Assembly: GCA_002390675.1 (NCBI GenBank)
Contig: DGPZ01000150.1
Location: 9,947-53,733, forward strand
Direction: 5' to 3'
Length of the DNA: 43,787 nucleotides
Source: Deltaproteobacteria bacterium UBA4427
GTDB taxonomy: Bacteria > Myxococcota_A > UBA9160 > UBA4427
The position numbers and the translations under genes were made by a program. Of the stretch, positions 1-9,044 are shown in pieces. The notes beneath the pieces are model-generated. The model saw only the letters and a program-made list of their open reading frames with translations. It was not told the origin of the DNA and did no database searches. Within the stretch, counting starts at the first letter, position 1, and each line of letters opens with the position of its first letter.

Positions 1-26
1 CACGAATTAGGCGCCGCGGCCACGCA

Positions 27-1202
27 CTAGCCGCCGTCGCCCGCCTCTTCGGCCTCGGGCGGAGTCGTATCCTCGAGGTTGTCGCGAAAGCCTTCTGGCA
101 GCACGACCTTTTGGGTCCCGCCCTTCTTGCCTCGCTTCATGCGCATCGCGCTGACGGGGAAGTAAAGCTCGCGGTCGCCTTCGTCGAGGATCGCATCGAG
201 TTCTGCGAGGGATTCGATGCGGATGAGTTTGTTCCGCATCTTGGTGCTCCCGGGGAAGCCCTTCGTGTACCAAGTCGCGTGCTTGCGGAAGTCGCGGATG
301 CCGACTCTCTCGCCGATCCAACCGCATAACAAGTGCGCATGTTCACGCATAGTGTCGATTACGACTCCGAAGTCGGGTGGGTTTTCCGGGTCGCGGCCCC
401 CGAAAACCGCCGCGAGATCACCGAAGAGCCACGGACGTCCCAGACAACCGCGTCCCACAACGACGCCGTCGCAGCCCGTTGATCGCATCATGCGCAGGGC
501 GTCCCAGGCTTCCCAGATGTCTCCATTGCCGAAGACGGGTATTTCTGGGACGGCCTGTTTGAGCTCGCCGATTGCGTTCCAGTCCGCTTCGCCGTCATAG
601 AGTTGAGCAGCGGTTCGCGCGTGGAGAGCGACGGCCTTGCAACCTTCGGCTGCCGCTATTCGTCCAGCATCAAGAAAGGTCATCCAGTCGTCGTTGATGC
701 CCATCCGGAATTTTATGGTGACAGGAATATCGCCGGCGTTCTCCACGGCTGCGCGTACGATCGATTCGAGCAAGCGCGGCTTCGCGGGAATCGCGGCGCC
801 TCCGCCTCGTCGTGTGACTTTGCGAACGGGGCAGCCAAAATTCATGTCGATATGGTCGACGCGGTCCTCATCGACGAGCAGCTTGGTCGCCTCGGCCACG
901 TAGTAGGGATCGACGCCGTAGAGTTGGAGGCTTCGGGGGCTCTCGTCGGGATCGAACTCCGCCAGTCGCATGGTCTTCTCGTTCCGCTCGACGAGGGCCC
1001 GGGCCGTGATCATCTCGGAAACATAGAGACCCGCGCCGAAACTACGGCAAAGCCGTCGGAAGGGCGCGTTCGTGATGCCCGCCATTGGGGCCAGGATAAC
1101 CGGCGGGTCGGCCACAATCGGGCCGAGCGAAACCGCTGCGAACTCGCCGGGCGCGGCGGGCTTCACATCGCGGTTCACTTCGCTGACGTAGATCGAGTCC
1201 AT
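27..1202 (-). CDS. dus: tRNA-dihydrouridine synthase (DusB-like)
   Basis: FMN-dependent enzyme that reduces specific uridines to dihydrouridine in tRNA. The FMN-barrel start APMAGITNAPFR lies near residue 38. The catalytic-cysteine motif NFGCPVRKV is at about 121-129 (Cys124), followed by the glycine-rich RRGGGAA loop. Conserved GNGDI and GVVVGRGCLGRPW phosphate-binding segments come later. The C-terminus is a helical domain ending in an acidic tail. At 391 residues from the ATG at 1202 it is longer than the usual 320-350. The reading frame continues upstream to a GTG at 1316, but the extra segment shows no family similarity. Neither start has a convincing ribosome binding site, so the N-terminus is uncertain. 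The gene is divergent from parE. Family assignment is firm; which tRNA position it modifies is not. Confidence 0.93.
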   Translation of the reverse strand: MDSIYVSEVNRDVKPAAPGEFAAVSLGPIVADPPVILAPMAGITNAPFRRLCRSFGAGLYVSEMITARALVERNEKTMRLAEFDPDESPRSLQLYGVDPYYVAEATKLLVDEDRVDHIDMNFGCPVRKVTRRGGGAAIPAKPRLLESIVRAAVENAGDIPVTIKFRMGINDDWMTFLDAGRIAAAEGCKAVALHARTAAQLYDGEADWNAIGELKQAVPEIPVFGNGDIWEAWDALRMMRSTGCDGVVVGRGCLGRPWLFGDLAAVFGGRDPENPPDFGVVIDTMREHAHLLCGWIGERVGIRDFRKHATWYTKGFPGSTKMRNKLIRIESLAELDAILDEGDRELYFPVSAMRMKRGKKGGTQKVVLPEGFRDNLEDTTPPEAEEAGDGG

Positions 1203-1637
1203 GGGGCGGGTTGATACCACGACTCGGTCCAGCAGGGAATTGCAGGGCGTGAGCAAGGCATGAGGGATATTGCGACTCCGATCTTGCGCCCAGAGGGTTT
1301 CCGATTGAACTGCCACAACTCAACCGGGATCCACGATATTGGGACCTGTGGCCGCGGTCTTTCGTAGGCGGCACGGAGCCCCGCGGGAGCGGACTCGTTG
1401 TCCCTGTCGCCTGCTGCACATGCGGTCTCCCGCTTGACGATTGCGGAGGATGGCCCACTCTACTCGGCACCCCCCAACATATTGCTCTTGCAGAGCATTT
1501 CTCCCCGCTGTGCCCACGAGGGTCGGCGTGGATCGGTCGATCCGAGTGCCATCTCATGAGGTGGTTTACGAGATGGAATTTCGATCCACGGCGGCGTTGT
1601 CGTCACAGATGGGACCCGAGGGGTTCGATCGTCCATC
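1203..1637. promoter_or_regulatory. divergent intergenic region dus/parE
   Basis: This gap between divergent genes should carry promoters for both. A TTGACG hexamer at 1434-1439 could be a -35 box for parE, with only a weak TCTACT candidate downstream. Three short inverted repeats are visible: TGCTC/GAGCA at 1483-1497, GGATC/GATCC at 1530-1543, and CATCTC/GAGATG at 1550-1575. The last two lie in what would be the parE leader. No convincing gene was found here; the ORFs that cross it have no recognisable domain. Confidence 0.3.
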
Positions 1638-3572
1638 ATGGCAGCCCGCGCCAAGTCCTCCGTTAAACCTGCGGCCAATAAAACCGTCAAGAAGGCCTCC
1701 GCCGGCGCCTCGAGCTCGCCTAATACGGGCGGGAAGGCGGGTGCGAAAAAGAAGAAGGATGTCGCCTACGACGAGAAGGCGATCCAGACTCTTGATGCGC
1801 TTGAGCATATTCGTTTGCGGACGGGCATGTATATCGGACGGCTCGGTGATGGTTCGAATTCTGCCGACGGCATCTACGTGATGATGAAAGAGGTCGTCGA
1901 TAACTCGATTGACGAATTCATCATGGGCGAGGGCAAGAAGGTCGAGATCTCTCGTGATGGGAAGACCATCGAAGTGCGCGACTACGGCCGCGGCATTCCA
2001 TTAGGCAAGGTCGTTGAGTGCGTCAGCCAGATTAATACGGGCGGCAAATACAACGACGACGTCTTCCAGTTCTCTGTCGGTTTAAATGGTGTCGGCACGA
2101 AGGCAGTGAACGCACTCTCCTCCGAATTTGAAGTGCGCAGTATCCGGGACGGGAAATTCAAGCAGGCATTTTTCGAACGCGGCAAGCTGAAAAAGGAAAA
2201 GGGCGGCAAGTCGAGCGAACCGAACGGCACTTATATCCGGTTCACGCCAGACCATGAGATCTTTGGGAAATTCGACTTCGAAGAAGGCTTCATAGAGCAT
2301 CGCCTCCGCTACTACACGTATCTCAACCGCGGCTTGAAATTCAGCTACAGCGCGCCGCCTCGCAAAGAGACCTATCAGTCGAAAGAAGGCCTCAAAGATC
2401 TTCTTCTCGATGAGCTCGGTGATGCCGAGCCGCTCTACGAGATTGCTCGCGGCGAGGGCGATCGTTTCGAAATGGCCTTCACGCACGGCAATGCCTACGG
2501 CGAATCCTATTTCTCCTTCGTGAACGGGCAATACACAAATGATGGCGGCACCCACCAAAGTGCCTTTCGTGAGGGGCTCCTCAAGGGCGTAAACGAGTTC
2601 GCCAAGAAGAGTTATGCGGGCGAAGACGTTCGCGACGGCATAGTGGCCGCAATTGCCGTGAAGCTCCAGGATCCCGTCTTCGAGAGCCAGACTAAAAACA
2701 AGCTCGGTTCGGCCGACGTGCGGGGCTGGCTTGTGCCTGCCGTGAAGGATCAGGTCGTTCGCTGGATGCATGCGAACCAGAGCGAAGCGAAGGTGCTGCT
2801 CGAGAAGATCGCGCTTAACGAAAAAATCCGGAAGGAACTCTCGGCGATCAAGAAAGACGCGCGCGAGCGTGCCAAGAAAGTTGCGATCCGGATCCCGAAA
2901 CTTACGGACTGCAAATTTCACTATGACGACCCCAAAGCGAAGCGACGCGAAGATACGACGCTTTTCTTGACCGAGGGCGATTCCGCGGCGGGCGTGATGG
3001 TGCCGACGCGCGATGTCTATACCCAGGCGATCTACTCGCTTAAGGGCAAGCCGCTCAACTGTTATGGGCTTAAGCGCGATGCAATCTATAAGAACGAAGA
3101 GCTCTACAATATCATGCGGGCGCTTGGGATCGAGGACAGCCTTGAACAGCTTCGGTATAACCGCGTCGTGATCGCAACGGATGCGGATGTCGATGGCATG
3201 CATATCCGCAACCTGCTGCTGACGTTCTTCCTCCGCTACTTCGAAGACCTTGTGCTTAAGGGGCATGTCTACATTCTTGAGACGCCGCTGTTTAGGGTTC
3301 GTAACAAGAAAGAGACGCGGTACTGCTACACGGACGAAGAGCGGGATACGGCGCTCGAAAAGATCAAGGGGCCCGAAGTGACGCGCTTCAAGGGACTCGG
3401 TGAGATCAGCCCTAAGGAATTTGGGCAGTTTATTGGAGAGGGGATGCGCCTCGTACAGGTCACCGTCGGCTCAATGGGCGAGGTCGTGAAGAGTCTCGAT
3501 TTCTTCATGGGAAAGAACACGCCCGCTCGCAAAGACTTCATCGTCGAAAACCTGTCGACGGAGGTCCTCTAG
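1638..3572 (+). CDS. parE: DNA topoisomerase IV subunit B (ParE/GyrB family)
   Basis: ATPase subunit of a type IIA topoisomerase that works with the ParC-like product of the next gene to decatenate or relax DNA. It opens with an unusual Lys/Ala/Ser-rich tail of about 45 residues. The GHKL ATPase domain follows, with VVDNSIDEF, DYGRGIP and GLNGVGTKAVNALS. The transducer domain comes next, then the TOPRIM domain with LTEGDSAAG (Glu about 446) and DADVDGMHI (515-520), which bind Mg2+. Length is 644 residues, normal for ParE without the GyrB insert. A GAGG element lies about 14 nt before the ATG. The stop is immediately followed by the parC ATG, so the two are co-transcribed. EGDSAAG in place of the common EGDSAGG is a small deviation. 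It could be called GyrB, but the pairing and the short ParC C-terminus favour topoisomerase IV. Confidence 0.95.
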   Translation: MAARAKSSVKPAANKTVKKASAGASSSPNTGGKAGAKKKKDVAYDEKAIQTLDALEHIRLRTGMYIGRLGDGSNSADGIYVMMKEVVDNSIDEFIMGEGKKVEISRDGKTIEVRDYGRGIPLGKVVECVSQINTGGKYNDDVFQFSVGLNGVGTKAVNALSSEFEVRSIRDGKFKQAFFERGKLKKEKGGKSSEPNGTYIRFTPDHEIFGKFDFEEGFIEHRLRYYTYLNRGLKFSYSAPPRKETYQSKEGLKDLLLDELGDAEPLYEIARGEGDRFEMAFTHGNAYGESYFSFVNGQYTNDGGTHQSAFREGLLKGVNEFAKKSYAGEDVRDGIVAAIAVKLQDPVFESQTKNKLGSADVRGWLVPAVKDQVVRWMHANQSEAKVLLEKIALNEKIRKELSAIKKDARERAKKVAIRIPKLTDCKFHYDDPKAKRREDTTLFLTEGDSAAGVMVPTRDVYTQAIYSLKGKPLNCYGLKRDAIYKNEELYNIMRALGIEDSLEQLRYNRVVIATDADVDGMHIRNLLLTFFLRYFEDLVLKGHVYILETPLFRVRNKKETRYCYTDEERDTALEKIKGPEVTRFKGLGEISPKEFGQFIGEGMRLVQVTVGSMGEVVKSLDFFMGKNTPARKDFIVENLSTEVL

Positions 3573-5606
3573 ATGAGCCAGCTAGAAGGCTTGATGAAGG
3601 ATCATTTCATCGAGTACGCCAGTTACTTCATCTTGGATCGGGCGATTCCGGAACTGCGCGATGGCCTAAAGCCAGTGCAGCGCCGGATCATGCATACGCT
3701 TTTCAAGATGAACGATGGCCGTTTCCATAAGGTCGCCAATGTCATCGGCGATACGATGAAGCTGCATCCTCACGGTGATGCCTCGATCGGTGATGCTCTC
3801 GTCGTTCTGGCAAACAAAGATTATTTCATCGAACGGCAGGGGAATTTCGGCAATCTGCTGACGGGGCATTCCGCAGCCGCGCCGCGCTATATCGAGTGTC
3901 GCTTAACGCAACTTGCCCTCGACACGATGTTTCATCCGACCTTGACCGAGATGGTGCCGTCTTATGACGGACGCAATGAAGAGCCGGTCGCATTGCCGAC
4001 TAAGCTTCCTGTTATTTTGATGACGGGAGCTGAGGGCATCGCCGTTGGCATGGCGACAAAAATTCTGCCGCACAACCTACCCGAGATCTGGAAAGCGCAG
4101 ATCGCGGTTCTGCAGAAGAAGAAATTCGCGCTCTATCCTGATTTTGCACAGGGCGGACTGATGGATGTTTCCGGCTATGAAGACGGCGCCGGGAAGATCG
4201 AAGTGCGCGCGAAGATCGAGTCGAAGGATCGCAAGACGGTCGTGATTCGTGAACTGCCCTTCGGCACGACGACCGAGGGATTGATCTCATCGATTGAGAA
4301 CTCCGTGCAGAAGGGTCGCGTGAAAATCTCGTCGATCGACGATTTTACGACTGACCAGGTCGAGATCGAACTCTCGATCGCGCGTGGCTCTGATGCGAAG
4401 GAAGTCATCCCTCAGCTCTACGCCTACACTGATTGCTCCGTCTCCGTGTCGTCTAATCTGAACGTGATCGATAATCGGAAGCCCGTTCAGATGAGCGTGA
4501 CTGCGATTACTTTGGCGCTGACCGAAGCGCTCAAGAATCAGCTGAAGCGCGAACTTGAGTACGATCGCGAGCAGCTGATTGATAGGAAACATTGGCTAAC
4601 GCTCGAACAAATTTTTGTAGAGAAGCGAGTTTACAAAGATATCGAAAATAAGAAGACCTCAGACGCCGTTCGTAAGGCCGTTTGGGATGGTATGCAGAAG
4701 CATAAGAAGCTCTTTGTTAGGCCGATGGTCGACGAGGATGTGTTGCGGCTGCTGGAGGTTCGTATTCGACGGATCTCTGCTTACGATATCGAGCGCAATC
4801 GCAAAGAGATTGAGGATATCGACCGAAAGATCAAAGCGATCGAGCGTAAGTTAAAGAACATGGTCAAGACGACCATCGATTATCTCCAAGGCATGCTTGC
4901 GACCTATGGCGAGCAGTACCCACGCCGCACGAAGATCACTGAGATTCAAGCTGTCGATAAGCGCTCGGTCGCGCGACAGAACCTGCGGCTCTCCTTTGAT
5001 AAGAAGTCGAGCTTCTTTGGGACGGAAGTCCGTGGAGACCTGTTTAAGCTCACCGTCTCGGAATTCGAGCATGTGCTCGGGATTGCGAAAGACGGCACCT
5101 ATCGTGTGATGAACGCGCCGGAGAAGGTCTTCTTTACGGGGCCCATGATCTACGGCGAACTCTTTGATCCCGATAGGGGGACCGAGTTCATCGTTGTCTA
5201 CCGCGACAAGCAGAAGATGGCATTCGCGAAGAAGATCAAGATCGAAAAGTTCATTCGCAATCGCGAGTACAGACTCATCAAGGACAAGGGCGGTCGCGTT
5301 GACCTCCTGTTGTCGTCGGATCAGCTTGGGACTGTGCATCTCGACTTCGTGCCGGCGAAACGCCAACGGCTAAAGGAGGCGGATTTCGATCTCGCAGAAC
5401 TCGAGTGGACAAGCCCAACCGCGCGAGGCGTCCGCATAGCGCCTAAGCCGATCGGCAAGGTAAAGCTGATTCCCGCGCCGGAAGCTAAAGGTAAGGCGGG
5501 TAAGGCCAAGGCTAAACCCGCTGGGAAGGGAAAGGCCCCCGATGGGAGCTCCGGCTCTTCTTCAGGCTCGTCTTCGGGCAAAGGCGGGCAGGGCGACCTC
5601 TTCTAG
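3573..5606 (+). CDS. parC: DNA topoisomerase IV subunit A (ParC/GyrA family)
   Basis: DNA-cleaving subunit of the type IIA topoisomerase. The N-terminal winged-helix domain has RAIPELRDGLKPVQRRI and the quinolone-pocket region KLHPHGDASIGDAL. The catalytic tyrosine is Tyr106 in AAPRYIE, where most relatives have RYTE. A charged coiled-coil segment lies around residues 405-435. The C-terminal domain is shorter than in gyrase, and I do not see the GyrA box. The last 50 or so residues are low complexity, first Lys/Ala/Gly-rich, then Ser/Gly-rich, ending GGQGDLF. The start codon directly follows the parE stop, and a GGAGG inside the end of parE provides the ribosome binding site. The 677-residue length matches the compact ParC type found outside the gammaproteobacteria. 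Confidence 0.94.
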   Translation: MSQLEGLMKDHFIEYASYFILDRAIPELRDGLKPVQRRIMHTLFKMNDGRFHKVANVIGDTMKLHPHGDASIGDALVVLANKDYFIERQGNFGNLLTGHSAAAPRYIECRLTQLALDTMFHPTLTEMVPSYDGRNEEPVALPTKLPVILMTGAEGIAVGMATKILPHNLPEIWKAQIAVLQKKKFALYPDFAQGGLMDVSGYEDGAGKIEVRAKIESKDRKTVVIRELPFGTTTEGLISSIENSVQKGRVKISSIDDFTTDQVEIELSIARGSDAKEVIPQLYAYTDCSVSVSSNLNVIDNRKPVQMSVTAITLALTEALKNQLKRELEYDREQLIDRKHWLTLEQIFVEKRVYKDIENKKTSDAVRKAVWDGMQKHKKLFVRPMVDEDVLRLLEVRIRRISAYDIERNRKEIEDIDRKIKAIERKLKNMVKTTIDYLQGMLATYGEQYPRRTKITEIQAVDKRSVARQNLRLSFDKKSSFFGTEVRGDLFKLTVSEFEHVLGIAKDGTYRVMNAPEKVFFTGPMIYGELFDPDRGTEFIVVYRDKQKMAFAKKIKIEKFIRNREYRLIKDKGGRVDLLLSSDQLGTVHLDFVPAKRQRLKEADFDLAELEWTSPTARGVRIAPKPIGKVKLIPAPEAKGKAGKAKAKPAGKGKAPDGSSGSSSGSSSGKGGQGDLF

Positions 5607-5763
5607 GGCGCCCGCTGGAGCCTAAAAGAAGTCCGGAATGCGATTGCAACTCGCCCTGAATATGAAAACAGGACCGAGCCCGCAAAGCGTAAGCCCGGTT
5701 ATGCCGCCTTATTTTGATACAGGCTGGTGCGCTCAGCCGGATAGATGGCTTGGGCCGCCTGGC

Positions 5764-7353
5764 CTAGTACTGTCGCCATCGAGCCTGGATGTGTCGCTGG
5801 CGGACGTCGACTTCTCGCCGCCGATCGTCAGGCGAGATCGTCGGCGTATCCGGCGGCAGCACGTCTCGAACATTCGCGATCTTCATGGCGAAGGTTTTGA
5901 TGGTCGGCATCTGTTCCCTGGGCGGTGCCACGTCGTATAGAAATCGCATCGACATCATGACCTTTGATAGCCCCGTCGTGGAAAGCCAGCCCGGCGTGCC
6001 GGGATCGCGCGCAGATACGACGTAGTAGCGCGCACCATCGGAAGCGACGCGGTTTTGACTGCCCGTTTGACTGCTGACATAGTTGGCTTGGTCGAGGGAT
6101 TCGCCCCAGAGATTGGCGAGCTGAAAGCCTACGTAGTGCGGTTCTTCGGGGGCTTCGACTCGGATGACTAATGCCTCGTCGTCTTCGAGTTCATAGGTTC
6201 CGGCTGCGTAGAGTTGGCCTGCGCCGGCGGTCCCACCTGCGATGAAGGGCGGAGCCGGCGGATTGAGGTCGTTGAGCGGAGACGCGAGGCGTCCGTCGCC
6301 ATTCCGGTCGCCTTTCAGCTCGAGCCCGAATTCGTGAAGTCGATTCCAAAACGCGACTTGATGGGCGACGCGCTGTCCGATTGCGTTTAGGTGAAGCCCC
6401 ATTTCCGCGCTCGAGCGCGGAGGACGAGGGGCTCCGCGCATATCGAGGCGCGTGATTTCGAGCTCGACGGGGATTTCGTTTGCCCAGTCTGAAAAGATCT
6501 CGCGGACGTTCAGGATTGTTGCGTCGCGCATGCGATAGGTGGTGGTACCAAAGGGCGTGGCACAGGGGGCTTCGGCGCGGCTCGCCAGAAAATGCCCGTC
6601 GTAGCCCGCGGGCCTTCGTGCGGCGACGATGATCTCGAAGCGACCTTCGTCGTCGAGTTCAAGATCAAACTGATCGAGGGAGTCGAGGGTCTGATTGCGG
6701 CACTCGCGCATTTCCGCGAGCTCACCGGTTTGGCCGATGGTGGCGGTCGAGGTTTGAAAGATGACCACGCGCGGCGCGCGATCACCACTGGTGCTCCGCT
6801 CCCCTGTTTGCCAGGCCTGCGTGTCTAGGGCACGACCCCGAACCCTGTATACGCCTGTCGAGTCGATCGCCGAGGAGAGGTACATCGTGTCGGGATTGTC
6901 GATTGTCCACTTCGAGAGCATGCGAATGGATCGTTGGAAATAGGGGAAATCAGGATGTTGTTGAGTCTGGGATTCGATGATTCGAGCGAGATGGCCTAAC
7001 AGGTAACGGTAGCCCTCGCCGAGGTTGCGGTCTGTTGGAGCCGGGGGGAAGTAGGCGGGGTTCTCGATGGCCTGCCGCGCCTCGTCGAGGCCCTTCATGA
7101 AGCCGATCCATCCGCTCGTGAGTTCATCCGGCGCGACATCCGACGTCGCGGAGAGGCGAATTTCGGTGGGTGCGGCGTTCTCATCTTCGGGGCCTAAAAA
7201 AATCGAGCACCCGGTCGTCGCTAAGGCGAATGCAAGAAGCAGAGGGGCAACGCCTAGAGCAGATGGACGGCAGTCGCGTAGGAGAGGGGCTAGGCGCGTC
7301 TCGGCATGCTCGATCGGGTCGCTGTGTATGGTGGGCACGGAAAACATCGGCAT
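5764..7353 (-). CDS. DUF1214-like lipoprotein of unknown function
   Basis: Predicted lipoprotein of 529 residues. A hydrophobic segment LLLAFALATTGC ends in a plausible lipobox cysteine near residue 49, after an unusually long N-terminal region; a later start is possible. The central part has no domain I can name. The C-terminal part resembles the DUF1214 family, with the segments YVGFQLANLWGESLD and SARDPGTPGWLSTTG, a pattern typical of that family. Its biochemical function is unknown. The gene stands alone, convergent with parC and divergent from the nitroreductase gene. Domain naming rests on recognised pattern only and a profile search should confirm it. Confidence 0.7.
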   Translation of the reverse strand: MPMFSVPTIHSDPIEHAETRLAPLLRDCRPSALGVAPLLLAFALATTGCSIFLGPEDENAAPTEIRLSATSDVAPDELTSGWIGFMKGLDEARQAIENPAYFPPAPTDRNLGEGYRYLLGHLARIIESQTQQHPDFPYFQRSIRMLSKWTIDNPDTMYLSSAIDSTGVYRVRGRALDTQAWQTGERSTSGDRAPRVVIFQTSTATIGQTGELAEMRECRNQTLDSLDQFDLELDDEGRFEIIVAARRPAGYDGHFLASRAEAPCATPFGTTTYRMRDATILNVREIFSDWANEIPVELEITRLDMRGAPRPPRSSAEMGLHLNAIGQRVAHQVAFWNRLHEFGLELKGDRNGDGRLASPLNDLNPPAPPFIAGGTAGAGQLYAAGTYELEDDEALVIRVEAPEEPHYVGFQLANLWGESLDQANYVSSQTGSQNRVASDGARYYVVSARDPGTPGWLSTTGLSKVMMSMRFLYDVAPPREQMPTIKTFAMKIANVRDVLPPDTPTISPDDRRREVDVRQRHIQARWRQY

Positions 7354-7421
7354 GTAAAATCCTCTGGATGAGCTTCGAGCCGGCTATGGCCCGGAAGGTG
7401 ACGAGGCTGTTATCGTCGCTT

Positions 7422-7436
7422 CGCTCGTGGCGAGCG
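7422..7436. promoter_or_regulatory. inverted repeat between divergent genes
   Basis: CGCTCG, a 3-nt spacer, then CGAGCG forms a perfect six-base inverted repeat. It lies in the 154-nt gap between the divergent lipoprotein and nitroreductase genes, about 70 nt before each start. A symmetrical site here could be an operator, or merely a hairpin in either leader. No binding protein can be named from the sequence. Confidence 0.25.
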
Positions 7437-7507
7437 TCAATTGAGCGCCCGCCGAAGTTTTTTTCGAGGTCACCATTCCGGTCCTCGGGACTCAGAGGAG
7501 AAAAAGC

Positions 7508-8167
7508 ATGGACGCCATCGAGGCCATCTATACGACACGCGCGATGCGCCGCGTGAAGCCCGATCCCATTCCCGAAGACGTGCAGAAGAAAATTCTGGAC
7601 GCCGCCGTGCGAGCCCCAACGGGGGGCAATGCGCAGGGTTGGCGATTTCTGCTGGTTGATGACCCCAAGGTGAAGGCCGAATTGGGCCCTATCTATCGGG
7701 AATGTATGGAGACGCTCTGGGGTTCTATCTACAAAGATCGAATGGATGCGGCGGTAGCCAATCCGGAGGACCCCGAGAGCATCGAATTTCAGAAGATGTT
7801 CCGCTCCGCTTCTCATCTCGGTGAGCATTTCGAAGAATACCCGCTGATCCTCTTCGCGTTTTGTCAGTACGACAACAGCGGCGGATCGATCTTTCCCGCC
7901 GTCTGGAACGCGATGCTCGCAGCGCGAACCGAGGGTGTGGGCAGTGCACTTACGAGTGTCTTCTTCTTCCAGCTCGAAGAGATGAAGAAGGTCCTCGGAG
8001 TACCGTCTGAAGGCGACTGGCATTTCAGCGCCTGCGTGACGTTTGGTTATCCGACGGGTAAATGGGGCGTGGCACCGAGACGGCCCGCGCATGAAGTCTC
8101 ATTCAAAAATTCGTGGGACGGCGATCTTGGCTTCGAAATTCCGGAACCGCTCTTCTCCCTCGACTAG
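7508..8167 (+). CDS. nitroreductase family protein
   Basis: FMN-dependent oxidoreductase of the nitroreductase fold, 219 residues, a normal length for the family. The N-terminal block TTRAMRRVKPDPIPEDV and APTGGNAQGWRFLLV is the typical FMN-phosphate-binding region. The middle carries AVWNAMLAARTEGVGSALTS, the conserved helix that covers the flavin. FGYPTGKWG near the C-terminus is the usual closing motif. A good ribosome binding site, GAGGAG at 7495-7500, supports the ATG. Substrates of such enzymes are diverse (nitroaromatics, quinones, enones), so none is assigned. The HAD hydrolase gene follows 53 nt downstream on the same strand. Confidence 0.9.
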   Translation: MDAIEAIYTTRAMRRVKPDPIPEDVQKKILDAAVRAPTGGNAQGWRFLLVDDPKVKAELGPIYRECMETLWGSIYKDRMDAAVANPEDPESIEFQKMFRSASHLGEHFEEYPLILFAFCQYDNSGGSIFPAVWNAMLAARTEGVGSALTSVFFFQLEEMKKVLGVPSEGDWHFSACVTFGYPTGKWGVAPRRPAHEVSFKNSWDGDLGFEIPEPLFSLD

Positions 8168-8220
8168 TCGAATGCTCTCGGACTATGCAAAGCAATTTCC
8201 CGACTAACAGATAGGCTCAG

Positions 8221-8859
8221 ATGGCAGACTTTAATGCAGTGATGTGGGACTTTGGTGGAGTCTTTTCGGCTTCGCCATTTACGACCGTGGCCGCTCTTGG
8301 GCGTGAGAAGAACTACGACGCCGATCTCTATTTCGGTGCGATCTTCGGTCCCTACGACGCAGACACAGATCATCCTTGGCATCGCCTCGAGCGCGGCGAA
8401 ATAGACTTCGTGTCCGCGCGCGAGGAGATCATGGAGGCCGCCAAGGCCCAAGGCATGGAGGCCGACCCGATCGAACTCTTCACGCGCATGGGGGAGCAGG
8501 GCGGAGGCATGCGCCAGGAGGTTGTGAGACTCGCGACAGATGTTAAGCGGCGCGGCTTTCAGACGGCGATCGTCACAAATAACGCGAAGGAATTTCGTGA
8601 AAACTGGACGAAGTCCGTTCCCATAGGCGACATCTGTCACGCGATTGTAGACTCGAGCGAGATCGGAATCCGAAAGCCCGACCCGCGCATCTTCGAGTTC
8701 GCACTCAAAGAGCTCGGGGGCATTGACCCCTCACGAGCGATCTTCGTCGACGATTTCGAAGCGAATATCGTTGCAGCAGAAGCGCTGGGGTTTAGAGGGG
8801 TGCTGATGGAGGATGACTATCATCCGGCGCTTGCGGAAATTGAAGGACTGACGCGGTAG
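8221..8859 (+). CDS. HAD-IA family hydrolase
   Basis: Haloacid dehalogenase-type hydrolase, 212 residues. Motif I is MWDFGGVF; the first Asp is the expected nucleophile, and the second Asp of the canonical DxD is replaced by Gly, as in many subfamily IA proteins. Motif II is the Thr in AIVTNN, motif III the Lys in GIRKPDPRIFEFAL, and motif IV is IFVDDFEANI. The cap region between residues 15 and 80 is short and helical. It resembles the epoxide-hydrolase N-terminal phosphatase group, but the substrate is unknown. It is probably co-transcribed with the nitroreductase gene. Confidence 0.87.
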   Translation: MADFNAVMWDFGGVFSASPFTTVAALGREKNYDADLYFGAIFGPYDADTDHPWHRLERGEIDFVSAREEIMEAAKAQGMEADPIELFTRMGEQGGGMRQEVVRLATDVKRRGFQTAIVTNNAKEFRENWTKSVPIGDICHAIVDSSEIGIRKPDPRIFEFALKELGGIDPSRAIFVDDFEANIVAAEALGFRGVLMEDDYHPALAEIEGLTR

Positions 8860-9044
8860 GGAGAGGCTTAGATAGGCCTAATTGTTTGGGTGATCGAATC
8901 GGCCTTTATGGGGTGTCAATCGGGTTCGACCGGGTCAACTTTTAGAAGGGCAGCGCAACTCGCTCAAAAGCCCTGGGTTGTCGTGAACAGCTCCCGGTTC
9001 GAGATTTTCTCCTCGATGTTAGAGGAGGCGGCGAATGCCTTAGC

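Noticed and set aside
603..1214. 203-codon plus-strand frame opposite dus
   Set aside because: Antisense shadow of the Dus catalytic region.
2082..3266. 394-codon open frame antisense to parE
   Set aside because: Codon-bias shadow of a GC-rich gene; the plus strand carries all the GHKL and TOPRIM motifs and no recognisable domain appears in the antisense frame.
9009..9027. CTCCTC/GAGGAG hairpin between the HAD and korB genes
   Set aside because: The stem is perfect but T-rich sequence is on the wrong side for both strands, so I do not call it a terminator.
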